Of a stretch of DNA of 64,000 bases, positions 42,843 through 51,800 are shown piece after piece. Where the stretch lies: the NCBI GenBank assembly GCA_947501565.1, contig CANMWJ010000010.1:83881-147880 (forward strand). Reading direction: 5' to 3'. Below the pieces are notes generated by a model. That model saw only the letters and a program-made list of their open reading frames with translations, was not told the DNA's origin and did not search any database. Every line of letters starts with the position of its first letter. Position 1 is the stretch's first letter. This DNA is from an uncultured Marinobacterium sp. GTDB lineage: Bacteria > Pseudomonadota > Gammaproteobacteria > Pseudomonadales > Balneatricaceae. Both the position numbers and the translations under genes were made by a program.

Positions 42843-43817
42843 TTACTCCTGTAAGACAAAGCGCAGACCGTCCAGATAGAGCGATGGATCACAATCACCG
42901 TAGGGCCAAAATCCCTGCCAGGGAAGGTACTGGCCTTCGGCATTGACCCAGTGATGTCCCGCGTTATCGACAACCTTCAGGCGTTGATAATCATCGATTC
43001 CTAAGCAGCTTACCGTGAGCATCCAGTTGCTGTCCCCGATAGCGATCAGTTTAAGCGTGGTTGTTTTACCGCCGCCGTGATCACAGATAACTGTGTAGGT
43101 TTTACCATCGTCAGCCGCCGGTTGCTGGCTACCATCCCAGTAGCTATCAATGGGGTTGTTTCCAAGTGGCTGGTAATCCAAAGCGGTCACATTACTGGGA
43201 AGCATTGGTTGCCAGTAGTCTGCGAGCATCGATGAACAGGGAATGAGGCCTTCATCACCGAATTGGAGCATCTTATTGTCAACAAACAAACTCGGAGGGA
43301 AACCTTCAGGCAAGGTGATATAGGCGGACTTGGCGTTAAATCGCAGAGGCGCTTTCTGTTTACAAATATAGTTGATTTCACGCCATAGCCTGTCATGAGG
43401 CTGCTTTTCGTTGCCAAAAATGAAGTAAATTGTACGCATATTGCCTGTAGCGCGACCGTCATTACTGATTATCGGCAGTACGTGCTCTAGCCAATAGGTG
43501 TCATTTGTGGGAAGCAGAACGTAAAGATGTGTACAGGGGGTCTCACTAAGTTCGTAAAGCTCCCGGTCGGGCGAGACATTGCGGGGTTGGTTCTCCCGCA
43601 GGTAGGTGTGCAAGATTGCAAGTGCCTGTACGTGACCGCGCTGCTTGAGATAGTGGCGAAGTGAGTCAACGCGATCAGGACGCTCTTTCAAAGGGTCTTT
43701 GTTCGTTTGATTGATGATGTTATCGAGTGATTGCCGCTTAACACCAAACACGTCTGCAATGGTTTGGTGGGCGATCCCACATTCCTTTATCTTTTTCAGC
43801 ATCTCTGAGTGGTTCAT
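42843..43817 (-). CDS. HTH-domain protein heading the caspase-FGE operon
   Basis: Product of 324 residues. A helix-turn-helix is visible at about 6-45 (ECGIAHQTIADVFGVKRQSL). The remainder is unrecognised, including a segment resembling part of the next protein's N-terminus in style (THLYVLLPTNDTYWLEHVLP) and a beta-rich tail (VICDHGGGKTTTLKLIAIGD). First gene of the operon, with AAGGAGAAAC before its ATG. Probably the operon's regulator, perhaps sensing something through its C-terminal part. No reverse-transcriptase motif is present. Confidence 0.7.
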   Translation of the reverse strand: MNHSEMLKKIKECGIAHQTIADVFGVKRQSLDNIINQTNKDPLKERPDRVDSLRHYLKQRGHVQALAILHTYLRENQPRNVSPDRELYELSETPCTHLYVLLPTNDTYWLEHVLPIISNDGRATGNMRTIYFIFGNEKQPHDRLWREINYICKQKAPLRFNAKSAYITLPEGFPPSLFVDNKMLQFGDEGLIPCSSMLADYWQPMLPSNVTALDYQPLGNNPIDSYWDGSQQPAADDGKTYTVICDHGGGKTTTLKLIAIGDSNWMLTVSCLGIDDYQRLKVVDNAGHHWVNAEGQYLPWQGFWPYGDCDPSLYLDGLRFVLQE

Positions 43818-43893
43818 GCTGTTTCTCCTTGGAATAAAAAACTGAATTAGAGAATACAGCTGAACAGTAAAGGGGGCTTTCGGCGATTAGTGG

Positions 43894-43923
43894 AAGTGCC
43901 AAGTAAAATTGGCACTTTTTTTT
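43894..43923 (+). terminator. Plus-strand terminator upstream of the HTH operon
   Basis: Nine-bp stem AAGTGCCAA/TTGGCACTT with a 6-nt loop followed by nine T in total, a textbook terminator in the plus direction. No plus-strand gene precedes it: the sequence to its left is the start of the minus-strand HTH gene. It may end a small or antisense RNA. Confidence 0.75.
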
Positions 43924-44488
43924 GCTTTGCTACCAATCCTCCCATTCTTAGCTGGTGCCAAAAGTAGACGTTAAGCTGCCTTCAGTGGTGGTTTACCGCG
44001 CCAGGGCTGCCGTCCTTGCCCTTGTCTGCCCCTTTAACGCATAGTCCTCCAGAAATTTGTCGAAGTTCGGTCGACCCTATTTAAATCCCGCAAGCCCACC
44101 TCAAAAAGTATGGAGAAAACATAGTTTTTCTCATCACTGCATAAGAAAAATTACTAAAAATCGTGCGATAAAGAGTATTAATTCCCGGGCGTGCTGAACT
44201 ACAATTGCGCGCTCATATACCGAGTGATCCGTACCCGTCCGGGCAACGTTCAGGTTCCTCCAGCCGGAGGCCGAAACGGATTTCAGAGTAGATTGATGTT
44301 ATGCCGACCCTTGCGACAGTGGCTCTTTTCTTTGCGGAGCTATGCTGTAGTCAATTGTCGGCTTTTGTCGTTCCTCCGCGTTATGGGCGGTGGACTTAAC
44401 ATTGGTATCGCGTTGGCTATATCCCCGGCAGGCAAACTGGCACAGGCTTGGGGTAATTTGCCGGAATTTCACTTGAAGGGTCACAGCC
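43924..44488. other. Intergenic region before the large MFS-repeat gene
   Basis: No convincing gene is seen. Reading frames here lack family resemblance. An inverted repeat CCTCCAGCCGGAGG lies near 44255-44268. The promoter of the following gene should lie here but could not be assigned. Confidence 0.4.
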
Positions 44489-47488
44489 GTGGGAACGACG
44501 TTCATCTCACTGATCTCTCTATTTATCAGCTGTTTTATTCTGTTCCTTGGCAATGGCCTGATGAACGTGCTGATGCCTGTCCGCATGGAGCTGGACGGGA
44601 TCGGCACCGATATGATCGGTCTGGTGCAGTCGCTTTATTACGTGGGCCTGCTGCTGGGGGCGATCTACAGTAAGAACCTGATTATCCGTGCGGGCCATAT
44701 CCGTATGTTTGCCGGTTGTGTCTCGCTGGGTGCGGCCAGCATCCTGATCTGCAGTCTCTACACCGATCCCAAAATCTGGGGGCTGATGCGTTTGGTGCTC
44801 GGCTTCTGTAACGCCTGTGCATTTGCGGCGATGGAGAGCTGGCTGAGCGACGCTTCCACCAAAGAGACCCGTGGTAAGGTGCTGGCGATCTACAACGCGG
44901 TCGTACTCGCGGGCCTGTTTGTTGGTCAGTTCTTTATGAATATGGCCAGTCCAGAGTCAGCAACCCTGTTTGTAGTCGGCGGTATGCTGCTGACCTTGGC
45001 GGTGATTCCGATTGTGCTCAGCAGCCATGCGGGACCGAAGGTGGAAGAGGTGAGCACGATGTCCCTGCGGGCGCTGTTCAGGATCTCCCCATTGGGTGTG
45101 GTCAGCTGTCTGGTGTCAGGCTTGATCTACTCGGCGGCATTTAACCTGCTGCCGGTATTCGCCAAAGAGTACGACATCGTCGATTTCCAGCTGTCGCTTT
45201 ATGTGGGTTTCGCCATTCTGGGGGCTTTCCTGTTGCAGTTCCCGGTCGGTTATCTGTCGGACCGCTTTGACCGTCGTACTGTGCTTCTTTGTCTGCTGCT
45301 GATCTCTGCCGGGGCATGTATCACGGTAAATATCATGGCGCCGCTGGGTGTGATCTGGGCGGTGTTCCTGTCGACAGCAATCACCTGCGGCATTATCGCC
45401 TGTACTTATCCGCTCAGCATCTCTGAGGCGTTTGATAAGTTGCGTCAGTCCGAAATGGTTGCGGCGATGGGTTGTATGATCCTGGCGTTCTCCGTGGGCG
45501 GCATTATCGGGCCGTACTCAGCTTCGTTGGTGATGGAGCTACTGGGTAACGCGGCATTGTTCTACTTCCTGGCGCTGGTGCAGGTGCTGCTGGCGGCCTT
45601 TGTAATCTACCGGATGCAGGCGCGTGAAGCGCTGCCAGTGGAGGATCAGGAACACTTCGTTATGCAGGGGGCTGCTATCCCGGCAATGGTGGATCTCGAT
45701 CCACGTACCGAATATGTGGAGCCTGAATACCCACTAAGTGCGCAAGCAGAAACTGTGGTGAATGTCGCTGAAAGTGATGTTAAAGCTGCGGTAAAAATGG
45801 CAAAGACCATTGCGCGCACTAATCCTGAACTGAGTGTGGAAGTGGCGGGTGCGGTAGCAAAAGTTGATGGCATAAACGTGCTGGATCTATACGCCGCCAT
45901 GCGTGAAGTGGTGCCGTTCCAGATTCTGGAGGTTACCCGCTCAATCGTGACCGCTAAACCGGATCTGGCCTACGAGCTGGTAACTAAGCTGGCGGAGTGG
46001 TACCCCGGACAGGTGGTGTCGGTTGCAGCTGAGATCGGCCAGACATTCCCGGATCTGAGAATGGAGATGGCACGGGTAGCAGCGGAATCAGCACCGGAAT
46101 CAGCGCTGGAAGTTGCTGAGTATTACGCGAAGATACTGGCTGAAGAGCGTGACGCGTTGCGTCCTGCTGATCGTGAAGACGATACCAGTGAGGAGGATGC
46201 GGTTAATATCGCGGCAGAGATCTGGGAAGCGGCACCCGAGCAGGCGCTGGATGTCGCTGCGACCATGGTGGATGCGGTTCCCGAAACTGCGGTGCCGGTT
46301 GCAGAGGGTTATATGTCCAGTGACCTGATCGCTGCAGCGGCTGAGCTGAGCCGCAAGGAAGAACAGGCAAAAGCACCTGCTTCACTCGAACAGTTTGAAA
46401 TGGCTTTCCAGCAGCAGGTCGATCTGGTTGCACGTTTAGCCGAAGTTGCGCCGGAACAGGCCGTGGATGTAGCGGTTGCGGTAGTTGAAGCGGAACCGGA
46501 AAGTGCGGCGGAAGTTGCGGCTGAACTTGTCAGCACGCTTTCCACTCCTGACGAGATGGCCGGCGAGACTGAACCAGTTATGCAAACCGACAAGACAGAG
46601 AGCGATACCGTCGAACTTGAGAGTACCGCTGAGATGGCATCGCGTCTTGCCGAAGCAGCACCTGACCAAGCGATCGATGTTGCTGTAGCGGTGGCGGAAG
46701 CCGATCCGGAGAACGCGGCAGAGGTGGTGACCGAAGTCCTGTCGACCATGAGCGATAGCGAAACCTCTGAAACCGATGGGCAATCAGGTAAAAAGTCTGG
46801 TGAGACACCATCAGAAACGGTGGCAGAACAACCGGAAGTGTCAGAGGAATCTGAAGAGACTCCGGAAGTGAGTGGGTATGAAGTAAATGCCGAGATGGCA
46901 TCGCGTATGGCAGACGCTTTGCCGGAGAAAGCACTGGAAGTCGCGGTCGCGATGGTTGAAGCCGAGCCGGAGAGTGCTGCAGAAGTTGCTGCAGGTGTTG
47001 CCATTAGCCTGATGGAAAGTGAAACCCAGGAAGCGGTGGAGTCAGCGGCTACAGGTGTTGAACAGGAAGATCAGGAAGCCTCCAGCGCCGCAGAGCTGGT
47101 CTCCCGACTTGCCGAGGTTGCGCCGGAGCAAGCGTTGGATGTGGCTGTTGCCGTTGTGGAGGTAGAGCCGGAGAGTGCTGTCGCCGTTGCGGCGGAACTG
47201 TCGGGAAGTCTGGCGGAGGGCGAGCCGGATGAAAGTTCTGCTCAGGTTGGGGGCGAGGAAGCGCCCCAGACCGAAACATTGGATGAACCGGAATCTGAAC
47301 ATGACGCGGCCGTGGAGTTGGTGCAACGCTTGAGTGAGGTTGCGCCGGATGATGCCCTCGATATGGCGGTTGCGGTAGTAGAGAACATTCCGGAGGCCGC
47401 CTCCGATCTGGTCGATATGATCAGTGAGGGCGATGAAGCTAAGGATGAGGAGTGGATGAACACTCTCGATGAAAAGCCCCGCGATTAA
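44489..47488 (+). CDS. MFS transporter with ~600-residue acidic repeat tail
   Basis: Product of 999 residues. The first 390 or so are an MFS permease of the YcaD-like type (NGLMNVLMPVRMELDGIGTD, RFDRRTVLLCLLLISAGACI, twelve hydrophobic segments). The rest is hydrophilic, very acidic and repetitive. At least five units of about 38 residues follow the pattern RLAEVAPEQAVDVAVAVVEA then EPESAAEVAAEL, joined by Glu/Ser/Thr-rich linkers; more diverged units precede them. The start is GTG 44489 with AAGGG upstream. The tail may be a cytoplasmic helical-repeat scaffold. The combination is not familiar to me. Confidence 0.85.
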   Translation: MGTTFISLISLFISCFILFLGNGLMNVLMPVRMELDGIGTDMIGLVQSLYYVGLLLGAIYSKNLIIRAGHIRMFAGCVSLGAASILICSLYTDPKIWGLMRLVLGFCNACAFAAMESWLSDASTKETRGKVLAIYNAVVLAGLFVGQFFMNMASPESATLFVVGGMLLTLAVIPIVLSSHAGPKVEEVSTMSLRALFRISPLGVVSCLVSGLIYSAAFNLLPVFAKEYDIVDFQLSLYVGFAILGAFLLQFPVGYLSDRFDRRTVLLCLLLISAGACITVNIMAPLGVIWAVFLSTAITCGIIACTYPLSISEAFDKLRQSEMVAAMGCMILAFSVGGIIGPYSASLVMELLGNAALFYFLALVQVLLAAFVIYRMQAREALPVEDQEHFVMQGAAIPAMVDLDPRTEYVEPEYPLSAQAETVVNVAESDVKAAVKMAKTIARTNPELSVEVAGAVAKVDGINVLDLYAAMREVVPFQILEVTRSIVTAKPDLAYELVTKLAEWYPGQVVSVAAEIGQTFPDLRMEMARVAAESAPESALEVAEYYAKILAEERDALRPADREDDTSEEDAVNIAAEIWEAAPEQALDVAATMVDAVPETAVPVAEGYMSSDLIAAAAELSRKEEQAKAPASLEQFEMAFQQQVDLVARLAEVAPEQAVDVAVAVVEAEPESAAEVAAELVSTLSTPDEMAGETEPVMQTDKTESDTVELESTAEMASRLAEAAPDQAIDVAVAVAEADPENAAEVVTEVLSTMSDSETSETDGQSGKKSGETPSETVAEQPEVSEESEETPEVSGYEVNAEMASRMADALPEKALEVAVAMVEAEPESAAEVAAGVAISLMESETQEAVESAATGVEQEDQEASSAAELVSRLAEVAPEQALDVAVAVVEVEPESAVAVAAELSGSLAEGEPDESSAQVGGEEAPQTETLDEPESEHDAAVELVQRLSEVAPDDALDMAVAVVENIPEAASDLVDMISEGDEAKDEEWMNTLDEKPRD

Positions 47489-47502
47489 CTAATCCTTTCC
47501 CT

Positions 47503-47540
47503 AAGAGGCCCGGCAACGTTCATGCGTGACCGGGTCTTTT
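47503..47540 (+). terminator. Probable terminator after MFS-repeat gene
   Basis: AAGAGGCCCGG and CCGGGTCTTTT pair with two mismatches over a 16-nt loop, ending in TTTT. Moderate strength. Confidence 0.5.
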
Positions 47541-47566
47541 CCTGATCCATAGATTGAGGGCATTGA

Positions 47567-48430
47567 ATGCACGCCGAATACACAAAAGGACTGATACTGA
47601 CCGCATTGGGTGTGCTGCTTCTCAGTTTTGACGCGTTGCTGATCCGGCTGATCGATCGGGAGGCGTTTGATCTGTTGTTCTGGCGCGGATTGTTGATGAG
47701 TGTGGCGATCATACTCTGGTGTGTGTACCGCAAACCGGGCACAGCGTTGTTCAGTATGGATGCCGGGTATATGCGATCGGCGCTGTTATTTACCTGCAGC
47801 GCGATCTGTTTTGTCGTGGCGATCATGATGACCTCGGTTGCCAATGTTCTGATCATTATCAGTGCACAACCGCTGTTTGCGGCGTTGATGTCACGCGCAT
47901 TTCTGGGCGAAAAGTCCGGTCTGTTCACTTGGTTGTCCATTGTTATAGCCATGGGTGGAATCGCTTGGGTATTGGCGGGTTCCTGGCGCAGCCCTAATCT
48001 GACAGGTGACTTGGTTGCGATGCTCTGCGCGCTCTGTCTGTCTGCAAAATTCGTCAACGACCGGGCACTGGCGCCGCGTGATATGAGTCCGGCGCTGATC
48101 CTGTCAGGTTTTCTGATCGCAGCGATCAGCTTTGCGTTCGGCGAGCCGTTCAGCCTTGAGGGCGCGCAGTGGGGTTGGATGTTGCTGCTGTGTGTACTGA
48201 TCCTGCCCTTGGCTTTTGTGCTGATCACACTGGGGCCGATGCGTATTCCTGCCGCTGAGGTGGGTATGCTGATGCTGCTGGAAACGGCTGCTGGTCCGCT
48301 CTGGACCTGGTTATGGTTGGACGAGGTTCCTTCCGATGCGGCCCTGCAAGGCGGTGTGGTTGTGGTGGGTATATTGCTGCTGCATGGCTGGGTACAGTGG
48401 CGGAGAAAACAGCGCGTGAGAGTAAGCTAA
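47567..48430 (+). CDS. EamA/DMT-family transporter
   Basis: Drug/metabolite transporter of 287 residues with ten hydrophobic helices in two EamA halves. Repeated features include LLSFDALLIRLIDREAFDLL, the helix-3/4 pattern ANVLIIISAQPLFAALMSRA with FLGEK, and the mirror stretch LMLLETAAGPLWTWLWLDEV in the second half. Exports or imports small metabolites; substrate not predictable. Followed by a convergent SemiSWEET gene. Confidence 0.9.
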   Translation: MHAEYTKGLILTALGVLLLSFDALLIRLIDREAFDLLFWRGLLMSVAIILWCVYRKPGTALFSMDAGYMRSALLFTCSAICFVVAIMMTSVANVLIIISAQPLFAALMSRAFLGEKSGLFTWLSIVIAMGGIAWVLAGSWRSPNLTGDLVAMLCALCLSAKFVNDRALAPRDMSPALILSGFLIAAISFAFGEPFSLEGAQWGWMLLLCVLILPLAFVLITLGPMRIPAAEVGMLMLLETAAGPLWTWLWLDEVPSDAALQGGVVVVGILLLHGWVQWRRKQRVRVS

Positions 48431-48447
48431 GCGGGCAGGTTAGATAC

Positions 48448-48708
48448 TCAACGCATCCGTTTCCAGAGCGTTAAACCGAGCACCGAACAGGCCAGAATCA
48501 GGGTGATCAGATTGGCGATCAGCATCGGCATATCCCGAATGATAAAACCGTAGGTCAGCCAGCAGGCTACGCCGAAAGTGAAGATCGTATACATCTGCAG
48601 AGAGATTCCATCCACCTGGCCGGTTTTAAGGATATGAAGCACCTGTGGGATAAAGGACGCGGTGGTGCAAAAGGCTGCGACGTACCCGATGATCGATGTA
48701 TATTCCAT
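48448..48708 (-). CDS. SemiSWEET (PQ-loop/MtN3) sugar transporter
   Basis: Eighty-six residues, three membrane helices, the size of bacterial SemiSWEETs that work as dimers. The PQ motif is in TTASFIPQVLHILKTGQVDG, and the third helix is LIANLITLILACSVLGLTLW. Facilitates sugar diffusion. Converges with the EamA gene. Confidence 0.92.
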   Translation of the reverse strand: MEYTSIIGYVAAFCTTASFIPQVLHILKTGQVDGISLQMYTIFTFGVACWLTYGFIIRDMPMLIANLITLILACSVLGLTLWKRMR

Positions 48709-48944
48709 AGCTTGTCTCGTTAAGGACCGCCTTGTTAAGAACTGTCTCGTTACTGGCTTGGGCGTAGCCGCGTACTCTATCCCCTGAAAATGACAATTCG
48801 GTAAATAGCCTGTTTGGGTATCAATAGCGAATGTTGGGTTTTGTCATCTGCAGCAAAACGCTATAGTTAGTAACTTAAGTCGAGCGAAGTTTTGCTCTTA
48901 ACTATCGATGCTAACTCTCAGATATTCATAGAGAAGTTGTTCTT

Positions 48945-49790
48945 ATGAAAGCGCTTATCCCGCTGTTCGGTGCGGTTTTCTTTCTCTCCTCGCAAGCGTT
49001 CGCTTTTGGTAGTGATCCTGAATGTACGACTAATCTTTACATGATTGAGAAGCGTGAGTATCGCGCAGATCAGTGGGCTGTGTTTGAAGATGAGGTTCCT
49101 GACGCCGTGCCACCGGTGGTTGCAGAGTTGTTTCAGGAACTGCAGAACCTGCCGATCAACGTAGCCGATAAAGGCCTGATCCATTTCTTTACGGTAGAAC
49201 CCGAAGTGAATCATGTTAGTGATGCGCTTAAACGGTTTACCTGGCACCAGAGTGCAGGGGGCGTAGAGGTGCATCTGATGCTCAGCAAACAACGGGGATG
49301 CTTGAGTCAGATGGTGCTCTCCTATCGTGGTAAAGCGAAAAAGGGACGTCGTGCATTCAATAGCCTGATTCAGGACAATATGGTTCCCGGTGCCAACGGC
49401 GTTTTCTGGGACAGTGATGACGATACCCGTGGTTGCGAGATGCGCTATATCCAGCACCAGCGTTATACCTATACAGTGAATGGGCAGGCAGTTCCGATTC
49501 AGGGGCCAGATCTGCCACCCTTTGTGCTTGATCACTTCCTGAAGTATCAGGCTTCAGCGCTGCATAGCGCACGGGGTACGCTCTATGATCAGGGAAGCCC
49601 GAAACACGTGAGTGGCGCATTGCAGTGGAAGCTGGGGGATGAGCAGGGACTGCTTTACACGCTACGTGTGGAGCAGGAGAAGTATTGCGATCAGACCCTG
49701 AGCATCAGCTGGCTGGACAGTGAGAAAAAGCTGCATCAACTCAGCCGCGAAAATGAGTTCGCCGAAAATCAGTTTATTAAGGAGGAGTGA
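48945..49790 (+). CDS. Secreted protein of unknown function
   Basis: Product of 281 residues with a clear signal peptide (ALIPLFGAVFFLSSQAFAF, cleavage near 22) and a mature part with four to six scattered Cys (DPECTTNLYM, KQRGCLSQMVLSY, RGCEMRYIQ, KYCDQTLSISW) that may form disulfides. Mixed alpha/beta composition. No family recognised. Stands alone. Confidence 0.8.
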   Translation: MKALIPLFGAVFFLSSQAFAFGSDPECTTNLYMIEKREYRADQWAVFEDEVPDAVPPVVAELFQELQNLPINVADKGLIHFFTVEPEVNHVSDALKRFTWHQSAGGVEVHLMLSKQRGCLSQMVLSYRGKAKKGRRAFNSLIQDNMVPGANGVFWDSDDDTRGCEMRYIQHQRYTYTVNGQAVPIQGPDLPPFVLDHFLKYQASALHSARGTLYDQGSPKHVSGALQWKLGDEQGLLYTLRVEQEKYCDQTLSISWLDSEKKLHQLSRENEFAENQFIKEE

Positions 49791-49921
49791 TCGCCTCCGC
49801 TCAGGTGCCAGATCAAGCGGGTTGATGGGTGTCAGTGCGAAACATTTGCCTTGCGCGTACTCTAAAGATCAGAGAAGGGATAAGCCTCACTGATTTGAGA
49901 ACGACAGCCGAGTAGGGATAA

Positions 49922-50287
49922 ATGCAGAAAACCAGCGAACTGATCTGGCAAGACAGGCAACATCAGGAGCTTTTTCACCTGATCGATCAGATCAAGACCA
50001 ATCACTTGGACGACACCGTCTTCGCCCGTTTAAACGACTACGCCGAGCACCACTTCGCCCTGGAAGAGGAGTATATGGCGCAGTTGAATTATCCGGGTCG
50101 TGAAGAACATCTCGCTGCGCATAATAAGTTCCGCCGTGAATTGGCGATGATGGTGGACCAGAGTCAGGATTACAATGAGGCCCTGCGCGAGAGTTTATCC
50201 ATCTTCCTGCGCGAATGGCTCAAACGTCATGTGTTGGGTATCGATAAGAAGCTGGAGCGCTTTATTATGGAATCCGGACAGCGTTAA
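49922..50287 (+). CDS. Bacteriohemerythrin
   Basis: Four-helix non-heme di-iron O2-binding protein of 121 residues. The ligand pattern is complete: His14, His44-x3-Glu48 (HFALE), His63-x3-His67 (HLAAH) and His103-x4-Asp108 (HVLGID). Single-domain forms store or sense O2 or deliver it to enzymes. AGTAGGGAT precedes the ATG. It is followed by a cluster of dispersed repeats. Confidence 0.95.
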   Translation: MQKTSELIWQDRQHQELFHLIDQIKTNHLDDTVFARLNDYAEHHFALEEEYMAQLNYPGREEHLAAHNKFRRELAMMVDQSQDYNEALRESLSIFLREWLKRHVLGIDKKLERFIMESGQR

Positions 50288-50385
50288 AACTAGTTGTGCA
50301 GTACCAACCGTAAAACTCCTCCCGTCACCACGGTCCTCTTTGTCAGGCATCGCTGTGCGATGGCTGACCTACATACATTCAAGCC

Positions 50386-50676
50386 GTAGGTTGGCCAATG
50401 CGCAGCATTGCCCAACATCTCTTTAGATGACCAAGCCTGATTCCAATGCCTGATATGTTGGGCATCGCTTGGGGCGATGACCAACCTACAATCAAACTGA
50501 CTGCTTTGAAATATGAAGAGTTGGGAGTCGTATCAGCGATGGCCGTCCGCGCACGGAATTCGTAGGTTGGCCAATGCGCAGCATTGCCCAACGTCAATTT
50601 AGATGACCAACCTACAATCAAACTGATTGCTTTGAAATATGAAGAGTTGGGAGTCGCTGCGCTCGTCCCAACCTAC
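50386..50676. repeat. Cluster of dispersed palindromic and direct repeats
   Basis: Two copies of a 31-bp palindromic unit (GTAGGTTGGCCAATGCGCAG then CATTGCCCAAC) lie at 50386-50416 and 50562-50592. A 55-bp direct repeat (starting GATGACCAACCTACAATC, ending GAAGAGTTGGGAGTCG) occurs at 50476-50530 and 50602-50656 with one mismatch. A closing hairpin GTTGGGAGTCGC...CCAACCTAC lies at 50646-50676. Related single copies are at 6964 and 30280. The 400-bp gap between bacteriohemerythrin and fdsD holds nothing else. Confidence 0.85.
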
Positions 50677-50691
50677 CGGGGTATGTGGTGT

Positions 50692-50934
50692 TTATTTGCT
50701 GGCTGGGGCGTAGTGTAGGGCAAGCTGGTCGATCGCTTGTTTGGCGACCGGGTTCAGCGCTTGCCCATCGTTCAGTGCATATTCCACGATCTGCTGTTTC
50801 ATCGCCCGCGCCCAAAACTTCTTCAGGTGGGTGGTAACCATCTCTACCGCTTCTGATTCGGTGTCGTGGTGGGTGTTGTTGTCGGCGATCTGGTTCGCCA
50901 TGCGGATCAGGTGATCGAGTTGTGCGTTGGTCAT
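50692..50934 (-). CDS. fdsD: Formate dehydrogenase delta subunit
   Basis: Small protein of 80 residues matching the FdsD family (LDHLIRMANQIADNN near the start, VTTHLKKFWARAMKQQIVEY in the middle, AVKQAIDQL-type end, here AKQAIDQLALHY). In Fds enzymes FdsD is required for activity and cofactor insertion. Its start overlaps the fdhD gene's stop by 4 bases. Last gene of the fds operon. Confidence 0.92.
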   Translation of the reverse strand: MTNAQLDHLIRMANQIADNNTHHDTESEAVEMVTTHLKKFWARAMKQQIVEYALNDGQALNPVAKQAIDQLALHYAPASK

Positions 50935-51800
50935 GAACGATCCTCTTTAGAATGGCCGGGCTGGTCAGAAATCGGTTCCGGGCTATAACGTACGTGGCGT
51001 TGCGGGCGGGCAAAGCCGATTAACTGAAGGTTGGCCTGACGGGCGAGCTTCAGTGCAAGCCTCGTTGGAGCAGAGACAGCAACCAGTGCACCTATGCCGA
51101 TTGCAGCGACTTTCTGTACCATCTCGTAACTGGCGCGGCTGGAGATCAGTACAAATCCCTGCGATAGATCATATTCCTTGCCCTGCAGTGCGCCGATCAG
51201 CTTGTCGAGGGCGTTGTGGCGCCCGATATCCTCACGCAGCAGCATAATCTCACCCGCGTCATTGCACCAGGCTGCTCCATGGCACGCGCCTGTTTCTGCC
51301 TGCATCGGTTGATGCTGTTCAAGCAGTCGCACCGCGTGCTGGACGGCTGTATCGGTGATCGTCCTTTGTATGGTGATCGGTTCTATCGTTCGGATCGCCT
51401 GCTGCAGGGATTCCGCACCGCAGAGCCCGCAGCCCGTGCGACCAGTCAGGTTGCGGCGTTGCAGCTTGAGTTCGGCAAAGCGCTGGGCGCTGATCGTCAT
51501 CTGCACTTCGATCCCCAGCTCGTTGGGGACCAGTTCGACACTGTACAGCTCGCTGGGCTTTTTCAGGATACCTTCGGTCAAACTGAATCCCAGAGCAAAG
51601 TCGGCCAGATCGTTGGGACTGGTCATCATTACGACGTGAGAGATGCCGTTATACACCAGTGCTACGGCAACCTCCTCGGCGATCGTATCCTGGGTGTGCC
51701 TGATCTCACCATGCTGCCAACGCTGAACCGATGTTTCCTGTGTTGGCTTCGGCAGCGACAGGTCTGTGCCCGGCTTGGGTTGAGTCATTTCACAAGCCAT
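50931..51800 (-). CDS. fdhD: FdhD/FdsC sulfurtransferase for formate dehydrogenase
   Basis: Product of 289 residues. FdhD-type proteins bind the bis-MGD cofactor and transfer sulfur that the formate dehydrogenase needs for activity. The essential Cys pair is in TGRTGCGLCGAESL (near 120). The substrate/cofactor region GACHGAAWCNDAGEIMLLRE DIG... (near 165-185) and SSRASYEMVQKVAAIGIGAL are typical. Its ATG overlaps the fdsA stop (TAATG), so translation is coupled. Confidence 0.93.
   Translation of the reverse strand: MACEMTQPKPGTDLSLPKPTQETSVQRWQHGEIRHTQDTIAEEVAVALVYNGISHVVMMTSPNDLADFALGFSLTEGILKKPSELYSVELVPNELGIEVQMTISAQRFAELKLQRRNLTGRTGCGLCGAESLQQAIRTIEPITIQRTITDTAVQHAVRLLEQHQPMQAETGACHGAAWCNDAGEIMLLREDIGRHNALDKLIGALQGKEYDLSQGFVLISSRASYEMVQKVAAIGIGALVAVSAPTRLALKLARQANLQLIGFARPQRHVRYSPEPISDQPGHSKEDRS

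Noticed and set aside
42843..43817. HTH protein considered as a reverse transcriptase or Avd for the DGR
   Set aside because: No RT catalytic motif (xxDD region) and wrong size and fold for Avd; an HTH is visible instead.
44191..44673. 160-codon plus-strand frame overlapping the start of the MFS-repeat gene
   Set aside because: Overlaps the first membrane helices of the MFS gene in another frame and shows no family resemblance.
46309..47004. 231-codon minus-strand Ser/Ala-rich frame inside the repeat tail
   Set aside because: Antisense of repetitive codons in the MFS tail gene; a low-complexity artefact.
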